Positions 24,332-32,100 of a stretch of 37,191 nucleotides of DNA are shown piece after piece. The stretch comes from an uncultured Prevotellaceae bacterium (lineage in GTDB: Bacteria > Bacteroidota > Bacteroidia > Bacteroidales > Bacteroidaceae), in the NCBI GenBank assembly GCA_947176895.1, contig CAMWSK010000025.1:1-37191 (forward strand), read 5' to 3'. The position numbers were made by a program, and so were the translations under genes. The notes beneath the pieces are model-generated. The model worked only from the letters and a program-made list of their open reading frames with translations, searched no databases and was not told the DNA's origin. Positions within the stretch are counted from its first letter, which is position 1. Each line of letters starts with the position of its first letter.

Positions 24332-25297
24332 TTAAAATCCTATGGTGAGTATCGCTACAGCCGACACCACGGATATGACAATCCAAAGCAGGATGCCTAA
24401 CAGGATGGGGCGCAATCCCACCTCGCGAAGGCTTTTCCAGGTCAGTCCCGAACCAATCAGGAACAGCGTGTATATCATGCCCATCCTGGCAATCCTCACG
24501 GCATCGCAATAAAGGTCCTTGCCTTGCGGAACATAGGTGGCGATAATCATGGCTATGATATAAAGGAAGATGAACCAGGGAACGCTGATCCTGGTCTTCC
24601 GGCCCTTGCCCTTGCAGGCCGACCGCCGGTTCCAGACCACGGCGATGATCAGCGAGAGCGGGATAATCCACAGGGCACGGATGAGCTTGGTGGTGGTGGC
24701 GATGGCCAAGGCCTCCTCCGACCGCTCGGCCGCAGCCCCCACCACCGACGAGGTGTCGTGGATGGCGATGGCACACCAATAGCCGAACTCCGTGTCGCTC
24801 ATGCCAAGCATATCGCCCAAGACGGGGAAGACAAAGAGGGCGATGGCATTGAGCGAGAACACTGTTCCCAGGGCCACGGTCATATCATTGTCGTGCGCAT
24901 CAATCACCGGTCCGATGGCCGCGATGGCCGAACCGCCACAGATGGCCGTGCCACCGGAAATCAACGTGCGTGTGCCTTCGTTTACTTTCATCCACTTGCC
25001 CAACAGGATACCCAGGCCCATGGTCAGCGCAATAGAGAATACGGTGAAGACGCATCCGGTCTTGCCGGCCTCCAAGGCCTCGGTCAGGTTCATGCCGAAG
25101 CCCAGCCCCACCACGGAGGCCTGCAGCAGCACTTTGGTGAAGACCTTGTTGTGGGAAATGAACGGGTTGCCGATGGTGAAGGCTACAACCAAGCCCGAGA
25201 ACAGGGCTGTCGCCGGACTGAGAAACGGCACCAGCAGCAACAGGATGATGAAAATGGTCTGACGCTGGTGTTCGGTGAAAAACTTTTGCAGTGGCAT
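24332..25297 (-). CDS. yeiH: YeiH/UPF0324 family membrane protein
   Basis: From ATG 25297 (MPLQKFFTEHQRQ) the 321-aa product has about nine or ten membrane helices with the family motifs TLISGGTAICGGSAIAAIGP near residue 110, AIAIHDTSSVVGAA near 175 and a C-terminal GSGLTWKSLREVGLRPILLG. The family is called putative sulfate exporter from related annotations, but the substrate is unproven. A minus-strand TACCTTTG box lies at 25383-25390, about 85 bases upstream, with no good -33. The longer open frame upstream is charged and not membrane-like, so it is excluded. It is a single gene, divergent from the AICAR transformylase gene. Confidence 0.85.
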   Translation of the reverse strand: MPLQKFFTEHQRQTIFIILLLLVPFLSPATALFSGLVVAFTIGNPFISHNKVFTKVLLQASVVGLGFGMNLTEALEAGKTGCVFTVFSIALTMGLGILLGKWMKVNEGTRTLISGGTAICGGSAIAAIGPVIDAHDNDMTVALGTVFSLNAIALFVFPVLGDMLGMSDTEFGYWCAIAIHDTSSVVGAAAERSEEALAIATTTKLIRALWIIPLSLIIAVVWNRRSACKGKGRKTRISVPWFIFLYIIAMIIATYVPQGKDLYCDAVRIARMGMIYTLFLIGSGLTWKSLREVGLRPILLGILLWIVISVVSAVAILTIGF

Positions 25298-25382
25298 AGG
25301 AATGAATTGTGATGTTTGTTTTCTGTCTACGCAATCTTCCCGAGGCCTCATCGGGTCGGACAAGTCCTTCGGTTTTGAACTG

Positions 25383-25390
25383 CAAAGGTA
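25383..25390 (-). promoter_or_regulatory. -7 element for yeiH-type gene
   Basis: TACCTTTG on minus, about 85 bases upstream of the start codon. No TTG is found at the expected -33 distance, so confidence is moderate. Confidence 0.45.
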
Positions 25391-25444
25391 CTGTTTTTTA
25401 ATGTCATTCACCTTTTTTTATAAGGTTATTACGGCATTTTTGTG

Positions 25445-25452
25445 TAACTTTG
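25445..25452 (+). promoter_or_regulatory. -7 element for AICAR transformylase gene
   Basis: TAACTTTG lies 52 bases upstream of the start codon. No consensus TTG is found at the expected -33 distance. Confidence 0.5.
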
Positions 25453-25504
25453 GACCCGTAACGACAAAAATATCACAACTAACCAAGGTAAAAGTTCCCC
25501 GACG

Positions 25505-26686
25505 ATGAAAGAACTTCAATTGAAGTATGGGTGTAATCCCAATCAAAAGCCTTCACGGATTTATATGGAAGAAGGCGAGTTGCCAATCACGGTGTTGAAC
25601 GGTCGCCCCGGCTACATCAATTTTCTTGACGCTCTGAACTCGTGGCAATTGGTTCGCGAGCTGAAACTGGCCACCGGACTGCCCGCCGCCGCCAGCTTCA
25701 AGCACGTGAGCCCCGCAGGCGCCGCCGTGGGTCTGCCCCTGAACGACACGCTGAAGAAGATTTATTTCGTGGACGACGCGCCACTGCCCCTCACCCCCAT
25801 CGCATCGGCCTATGCGCGTGCCCGCGGTGCCGACCGCATGAGTTCGTACGGAGACTTCATCGCCCTGAGCGATGTGTGTGACGAGGCCACCGCACGCCTG
25901 ATAAACCGCGAGGTGAGCGACGGAGTCATTGCCCCCGGCTACACGCCCGAGGCCCTGGAAGTGTTGAAGGCCAAGCGGAAGGGGACCTACAACGTGATTC
26001 AGATTGACCCCGAATACCGCCCCGACCCCATCGAGCGCAAACAGGTGTTCGGCATCACCTTCGAGCAGGGACGCAACGAGGTGGACCTCTCCTCCCCCAC
26101 ACTCTTCGAGAACATCCCCACCCAAAACAAGACATTCAGTCCCGAGGCCAAGCGCGACCTGATGATTGCCCTCATCACGCTGAAGTACACCCAAAGCAAC
26201 AGCGTATGCTATGTGAAGGACGGTCAGGCCATCGGCATCGGAGCCGGTCAGCAGAGCCGCATCCACTGCACCCGTCTGGCCGGACAGAAGGCCGACATCT
26301 GGTGGTTGCGCCAGCATCCCAAAGTGATGGGTCTGCCCTTCGTGCCCGGCATCCGTCGTGCCGACCGCGACAACACCATCGACATCTACATCGGTCCCGA
26401 GCGCGACGATGTGTTGCGCGATGGCGAATGGCAGAAGTTCTTCACCGAACGCCCCGAACCCCTGAGCGAGGAGGAGACAAAGGAATGGCTTGCCCAAAAC
26501 ACGGGCGTGGCCCTGGGCAGCGACGCCTTCTTCCCCTTTGGCGACAACATCGAGCGTGCCCATAAGAGCGGCGTGCAGTATGTGGCCCAGGCCGGAGGTT
26601 CGGTGCGCGACGACCATGTGATCGACACCTGCGACAAGTATGGCATTGCCATGGCCTTCACGGGTGTGCGTTTGTTCCACCATTAA
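25505..26686 (+). CDS. Stand-alone AICAR transformylase
   Basis: This 393-aa protein resembles the C-terminal domain of bifunctional PurH: it would transfer a formyl group from 10-formyltetrahydrofolate to AICAR, the penultimate step of IMP synthesis. Signature stretches are LKYGCNPNQ at the N terminus, AASFKHVSPAGAAVG near residue 62, the YTQSNSVCYVKDGQAIGIGA segment near 228 with QQSRIHC, and GSDAFFPFGDNI near 340. No IMP cyclohydrolase domain is present, so cyclization must be done by another protein. The ATG at 25505 fits. It is followed at 13 bases by a 69-aa gene and then gluQ. Confidence 0.9.
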   Translation: MKELQLKYGCNPNQKPSRIYMEEGELPITVLNGRPGYINFLDALNSWQLVRELKLATGLPAAASFKHVSPAGAAVGLPLNDTLKKIYFVDDAPLPLTPIASAYARARGADRMSSYGDFIALSDVCDEATARLINREVSDGVIAPGYTPEALEVLKAKRKGTYNVIQIDPEYRPDPIERKQVFGITFEQGRNEVDLSSPTLFENIPTQNKTFSPEAKRDLMIALITLKYTQSNSVCYVKDGQAIGIGAGQQSRIHCTRLAGQKADIWWLRQHPKVMGLPFVPGIRRADRDNTIDIYIGPERDDVLRDGEWQKFFTERPEPLSEEETKEWLAQNTGVALGSDAFFPFGDNIERAHKSGVQYVAQAGGSVRDDHVIDTCDKYGIAMAFTGVRLFHH

Positions 26687-26699
26687 TCCGCACCCCACC

Positions 26700-26909
26700 A
26701 TGTCACAGTTTGGAGGCGACGACATTGATGCCGTAATCCTCGGGGGCATCACCTTCCGCGGCGGAGCCAAGAGCAAGCCCGGGCAGACGCAGGAGAAAGT
26801 GAAGACCAAAGCCAAGAAAAAGCAGTACATCACCGGCGCCCACGGCAGCGGATCGGCCAAGATGAAGGCCGAAATCCGGCGCAAGCGTGCGGCGAGGCAC
26901 AAGGGTTGA
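26700..26909 (+). CDS. Small basic protein of unknown function
   Basis: A 69-aa protein with an acidic start (MSQFGGDDIDAVILGG), a glycine-containing middle and a strongly basic end (KAEIRRKRAARHKG). I do not recognize it. It starts 13 bases after the transformylase stop and keeps the same G+C-rich codon use, so it is probably translated. The basic tail suggests nucleic-acid or ribosome binding, but this is a guess. Confidence 0.55.
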   Translation: MSQFGGDDIDAVILGGITFRGGAKSKPGQTQEKVKTKAKKKQYITGAHGSGSAKMKAEIRRKRAARHKG

Positions 26910-26921
26910 CAGACTATTTCT

Positions 26922-26955
26922 GGAAGGGTGTTGTCATTTGGCAACGCCCTTCCTT
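26922..26955 (+). terminator. Hairpin between the 69-aa gene and gluQ
   Basis: GGAAGGGTGTTG pairs with CAACGCCCTTCC (one wobble) around an 8-base loop and is followed by TTGTTGT. It may be a weak terminator or attenuator before gluQ. Confidence 0.55.
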
Positions 26956-26977
26956 GTTGTATATAATAAATCAGGAT

Positions 26978-27892
26978 ATGGTAAAAGGAAGATTTGCCCC
27001 TTCGCCCACGGGGCGGATGCACTTGGGCAACGTGTTTTGCGCCTTACTGTCGTGGTTGTCGGCCAAAAGCCAAGGCGGCGAATGGCTGTTGCGCATCGAG
27101 GACCTTGACCCGCAACGCAGCCGAAGGGAATATGCCGACCAACTGATGAGCGACCTGGAATGGCTGGGGCTGACGTGGGACAACACGCCCGTGTGGCAAA
27201 GCAATCGGGGAGAAATCTATGAGCATTATCTGCAAAAGCTGCGGGAGCTTCACCTCATTTATCCTTGCTTTTGCACGCGGGCCGACATCATGGCCACGCA
27301 GGCGCCGCATGAAAGTGACGGGCGGGTGGTGTACAAGGGGACTTGCCGACCCAAGGGAGGCGCTCTTGCTGAAGAGCCGACAACGCCTGCCACTTTGCGC
27401 ATGATGGTGCAGGATGCCGTCATCCCCTTTTGCGACGGCCACTATGGCCGCCACGACATCAACCTCACGGAACATTGCGGCGACTATATCGTCCGCCGCA
27501 AGGATGGCGCATGGGCCTACCAGCTGGCCGTGGTGGTGGACGATGCCCTGATGGGGGTGACGGAGATTGTGCGCGGGCGCGACCTTCTGCTCTCCTCGCC
27601 CCAGCAGATTCATCTGAGGCGGGTGCTCTTCGCCGATGACCCGTCCGTTCCCTCCGACCTGCATTTCTTCCACCATCCCCTCCTGTGCAACACCCAAGGC
27701 CTGCGCCTGTGCAAGCGGGACAAGGCCATGGACCTGGAATATCTGCGTGCCAACGGCACATCCCCGCAGGCCGTCACCGGCCGGCTGGCCCACCTGGCCG
27801 GCCTCATTCCGGAGCCCGTCCCCCTGCGCCCCGAAACGCTATTGAAAGATTTCAGTCGGGGAAAGGTGCCGACGGAGGACATCATCGTCTGA
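26978..27892 (+). CDS. gluQ: Glutamyl-Q tRNA(Asp) synthetase
   Basis: A 304-aa paralogue of the glutamyl-tRNA synthetase catalytic domain that attaches glutamate to queuosine at position 34 of tRNA-Asp; it lacks the anticodon-binding domain. The HIGH-like motif lies in GRFAPSPTGRMHLGN (residues 3-17), the zinc ligands in CFCTRAD and YKGTC near residues 100-126, and the degenerate KMSKS-like loop reads CKRDKAM near 248, as expected for GluQ-RS. The chosen ATG 26978 gives the conserved MVKGRFAPSPTG start. It is convergent with the AraC-type gene. Confidence 0.92.
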   Translation: MVKGRFAPSPTGRMHLGNVFCALLSWLSAKSQGGEWLLRIEDLDPQRSRREYADQLMSDLEWLGLTWDNTPVWQSNRGEIYEHYLQKLRELHLIYPCFCTRADIMATQAPHESDGRVVYKGTCRPKGGALAEEPTTPATLRMMVQDAVIPFCDGHYGRHDINLTEHCGDYIVRRKDGAWAYQLAVVVDDALMGVTEIVRGRDLLLSSPQQIHLRRVLFADDPSVPSDLHFFHHPLLCNTQGLRLCKRDKAMDLEYLRANGTSPQAVTGRLAHLAGLIPEPVPLRPETLLKDFSRGKVPTEDIIV

Positions 27893-27959
27893 CAAACGAT
27901 TAACGGAACTTGGGACTATGAAACCTGCCGCAACGAGTGCGCGGCGACCATCCGACATT

Positions 27960-28862
27960 CTATCTTTGTTCCCTATACGCATTGGGGGTGCAGCCCACCG
28001 CTTTCTTAAACGCCCTGCTGAAATACTGCGGATACTGGTACCCCAAGGCATACGAAATCTCACTGACGCTCTTTTCCGGATTTGCCAACATGTCCTTTGC
28101 CGTATCCATGATTTTCCGCTGCACATACTCCCGGGCCGACCTGCCGGTCTCCTTCCTTACCAGGTCGCCGAAATAATTGGCCGACAAATGCAACTGTTCC
28201 GCAAACCAGGCCACCGTAGGCGTCCCGTACGATTGCGGCTTGTTTGATGAGAAATACCCGTCGAGCAATTCTTCGAAACGCGACAGCACATCCTTGTTTG
28301 CTTTTTTGCGGGTGGTGAACTGACGGTCATAAAAACGCATACAATAATTCAGTAACAACTCAATGGCAGAGGCAATAATCGTATTGCTGTGCTTATCCGC
28401 ACCATTGTTTATCTCATCATCTATTTTCCTCAGACAATCGATGACGGTCTCGCGCTCTTGCAACGAAAGGTGCAACGCTTCATTGACATCATATGAGAAG
28501 AAGGTGTAGTCCCGCATGTGTTGTCCGAGCTGTGTGCCACGCAACAATTCGGGACTAAAATACAGGCACCAGCCCTTCGCCTGATAGGTGGAACCGTCAG
28601 CCGGATGTCCGAGAATCTGCCCCGGCGACACAAACACAAGCGTGTTCTCCTGATAGTCATACTCTCTTCGTCCGTATTTCAGATAATCGGCACACAACAC
28701 ATCTTTCAGGAATATCACATACAGCCCGAAGTTTTTCTGACAATTAGGGATGGGCCGCTTTATTTGCGAGCCCTCCAGCACATTCACCAAAGGATGACGG
28801 TTTTCAAGCCCCCAATGTTCATTATAATCCTTGACCGTGTTAATTTTTACGATTCCGCCCAT
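27960..28862 (-). CDS. AraC-family transcriptional regulator
   Basis: A 300-aa regulator with an N-terminal cupin-like sensor (residues about 40-120, including FVSPGQILGHPAD) and a C-terminal pair of helix-turn-helix motifs (residues about 205-298: TVAWFAEQLHLSANYFGDLV and SVSEISYALGYQYPQYFSRA, ending with GCTPNAYRE). This is the Bacteroidetes type often divergent from a target oxidoreductase or efflux gene; here the divergent neighbour is the helicase fusion, so no classic target is seen. A TATTTTTG box lies on minus at 28883-28890, about 20 bases upstream. The effector is unknown. Confidence 0.9.
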   Translation of the reverse strand: MGGIVKINTVKDYNEHWGLENRHPLVNVLEGSQIKRPIPNCQKNFGLYVIFLKDVLCADYLKYGRREYDYQENTLVFVSPGQILGHPADGSTYQAKGWCLYFSPELLRGTQLGQHMRDYTFFSYDVNEALHLSLQERETVIDCLRKIDDEINNGADKHSNTIIASAIELLLNYCMRFYDRQFTTRKKANKDVLSRFEELLDGYFSSNKPQSYGTPTVAWFAEQLHLSANYFGDLVRKETGRSAREYVQRKIMDTAKDMLANPEKSVSEISYALGYQYPQYFSRAFKKAVGCTPNAYREQR

Positions 28863-28954
28863 ATCCGCTATATTTACGATTACAAAAATAAGACAATTTT
28901 CTTACAAACAGTCATCTTCCGTAAACGGTATCATGGAATATGTCAACAAAGCAA

Positions 28955-29019
28955 GAAAAACATCAACACGTTTTTCAAAAACATGAACATGTTTTGCCTG
29001 AAACATCAACATGTTTTTA
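28955..29019. repeat. Second triplet array of the AACATGAACATGTT repeat
   Basis: Three units with consensus AAAACATsAACATGTTTT (the middle unit contains AAAACATGAACATGTTTT) are spaced about 22-25 bp apart. The array at 2920-2976 has the same unit and the same copy number. Both lie in intergenic DNA upstream of genes. Confidence 0.8.
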
Positions 29020-29092
29020 CCGGATGGAAAAAACAATCCTCTTTGGAAGTAAAAATTGTCTCCAATCAAACAAATTCCTCTATTTTTATTCT

Positions 29093-29100
29093 TATCTTTG
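29093..29100 (+). promoter_or_regulatory. -7 element for the helicase fusion gene
   Basis: TATCTTTG matches TAnnTTTG exactly. The predicted leader of about 93 bases is long compared with other genes here and contains a short upstream frame. Confidence 0.55.
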
Positions 29101-29198
29101 TATGTGACATCGAAAGTGTTATACTTGAATGACAATAAGAAAACGATGCCGAAAAACAACCTGTTCATACGTCCGAACCGTTTTATTCTATTGGATAC

Positions 29199-32100
29199 AT
29201 GTCGATATGGAGCAAACTCATAGGGATTAAGAGAACCGAGGAGAAAAACAATCCCATTGGCGGTAATACGCCCTCTGTACCATGCCCTACCCCTAATTAT
29301 GCCATAGTAGATGTAGAGGTGGGCTTGAATGACCACAGAATCCATGACATCGGAGCGCTCAAACATAATGACACGGTGTTCCATAAAAACTCAAAAGAAG
29401 AACTATTTGTTTTTCTGAACGACACGGATTATATCTGCGGCCATAATATCATTCACCATGATGCCAAATATCTATTTCCGGGCAAGACCTGTCGATGGGC
29501 TTTAGTCGATACACTTTACCTCTCACCTTTGCTGTTCCCGGAACGCCCTTACCACAGGCTTGTGAAAGATGACAAACTGGTATGCGAACAAATGAACAAT
29601 CCGGTAAACGATTGCAAAAAAGCAAAAGACTTATTACTGGATGAAATGGCACGCTGGAACTCACTTCCGAAGGAGAAACGTATACTCTTCGCGTCGCTGC
29701 TGAAAGACAAAAAGGAATTTGAGGGATTTCTCAGCATGGTTCATGCGGACTATATCCACGAAGGAATACCAGATTTGATCAAAAAGCTCTATGCCGGAAA
29801 GATTTGTCAACACGCCGATTTTGACACACTCATCAGGCAATATCCATGTGGATTGGCATACGCATTGGCTCTGATAGATACCACCGATTATCGGTCTGTT
29901 ACTCCCGGATGGGTACTCCACAATTATCCGGAAGTGGAATTTATTGTAAAGCTCCTGCGTCACACGAATTGTCATGAGGGTTGTGATTACTGCCATACGC
30001 AATTGGACGTGCTCCATAACCTAAAAGCGTTTTTCGGATACGAACGCTTCCGGACATACGAAGGCGAACCTTTGCAGGAAAGGGCCGCCCGGGCCGCGGT
30101 GGAAGGCAAATCGCTGCTGGCGATATTTCCCACCGGTGGTGGGAAATCCCTTACCTTCCAATTGCCTGCGCTCATGGCAGGACGCTCCGTGCACGGACTT
30201 ACGGTTGTCATTTCCCCTTTGCAGTCCCTGATGAAAGACCAGGTGGACAACCTTGCCGACAAGGGTATCACGGATGCCGTAACCATCAATGGAATGTCAG
30301 ACCCCATCACAAGGGCACTGTCCATACAAAGGGTACAAGACGGAGATGCCTCGTTGTTATACATCTCTCCCGAAATGCTTCGATCCAAAACGATTGAAAG
30401 AATACTGTTCGCACGGCATGTCGTAAGGTTTGTTATAGACGAAGCACACTGTTTTTCTGCATGGGGGCAGGATTTCAGGGTTGACTATCTCTACATTGGT
30501 AAATTCATCCGGAAATACCAGCAACAGAAAAACTGCAACAATCCGATACCCGTATCCTGTTTTACGGCTACGGCAAAGCAGAAAGTGATACAAGATATCT
30601 GCGACTACTTCAGGCAAACCCTGGATTTGAACTTGGAGTTATTCGCATCAACGGCTTCAAGAACAAACCTGCACTATTCCGTCATACACACAGAGAATGA
30701 CAATGACAAATACCTGAGGCTGAGAGAGCTGGTGGCAGAATCCGATTGCCCGACAATCATATACGTTTCGCGGACAAAACGAACCGAAGAACTGGCCCGG
30801 AAACTGACCCGAGACGGACACAAGGCTCTCCCTTTCAATGGCAACATGGAAGCGGACGAGAAAATTGCCAACCAGGAAGCCTTCATGGGCGACCGGGTAC
30901 GCATCATCGTGGCAACATCCGCATTTGGCATGGGAGTTGATAAAAAAGACGTGGGTCTTGTGATACACTATGATATCTCCGATTCGCTGGAGAATTATGT
31001 TCAAGAAGCCGGGCGGGCAGGTCGTGACCCCAATCTCAACGCCCGGTGTTATGTGCTGTATGGTGACAACGATTTGGACAAACATTTTATATTAATAAAC
31101 CAAACGAAACTAAGCATCAGCGAAATACAGCAGGTGTGGAAAGCCGTCAAGATTCTTACCAGGTCTCGGATGAAAGTCAGCTGCTCCGCATTGGAGATTG
31201 CCCGACAAGCGGGATGGGACGATTCGGTCTCTGATATTGAAACCCGTGTACGAACCGCATTGGCGGCTTTGGAACAAAACGGATATTTGATAAGAGGAAA
31301 CAATGTGCCCCATGTATATGCCACAGGAATCACGGTGAAGAACATGGAAGAGGCAAGGACACGCATATCCGCATCTGTTCTCTTTGACAACGATGACATG
31401 GAAAAGGCCGTCCGCATCATCAAATCACTGATATCCCAAAAGCACACCGCCAAAAACCGGGACTCGGAAGCAGAATCCCGAATCGATTATCTGGCCGACA
31501 TCCTGGGGCTTAGCAAAAAAGAAGTGATATCCGTAGTAGAGCGCATGCGGCAGGAAGGCATATTGGCAGACAGCAAAGACATATCCGCCTATCTGCAGGA
31601 TGCCGGTGATTCGGAACGGAAGTCACAGATGCTTCTGGAACGCTTTGCAAAACTTGAACAATACATCCTCAATCACATTCCCGATGAAACGTTGCGGATA
31701 TCATACAAGCAACTGAACGAAAATGCGGTGAACGAGGGAATCAGCACATCCAAGGAAAAAGACATCCGCACCCTACTCTATTTCCTCACCATCAAGGGAT
31801 ATACACACAAGAAAGAGGATGCGGTTCACAACATGGAGATAAGTCGGCAGACAGACTTGGAGTCAACCATCAGGCGTTTTGAAAAACGATTGGAGATAAG
31901 CCGGTTTACCGTAGATTGGCTATACAAATTAGCGTCTGATGCTGAAAGAGGAAATGAGCCCGACAAAGCCATCCAATTCTCCGTGATAGAACTTCTGCAC
32001 CAAATAAAATCAAACACCCGGTCCCTTTTCGGCAAACTTGACGACATTCAATTAGAGGATGTGGAAGAGGCTCTTCTATACTTGTCGAAAATCGGGGCGC

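Larger units (their letters stand above)
28863..29198. other. Regulatory intergenic region between AraC gene and helicase
   Basis: This A+T-rich stretch holds the presumed AraC-gene -7 box (TATTTTTG on minus, 28883-28890), a triplet palindromic repeat (28955-29019), the -7 box of the helicase gene (TATCTTTG, 29093-29100) and a short upstream frame (29146-29223). No other gene is seen. Confidence 0.6.

Noticed and set aside
25453..25504. Purine riboswitch upstream of the AICAR transformylase gene
   Set aside because: The leader is only about 45 bases and shows no three-stem structure.
25553..27022. Long (489-codon) open minus frame over the AICAR transformylase gene
   Set aside because: Antisense shadow; the plus frame is an unmistakable enzyme.
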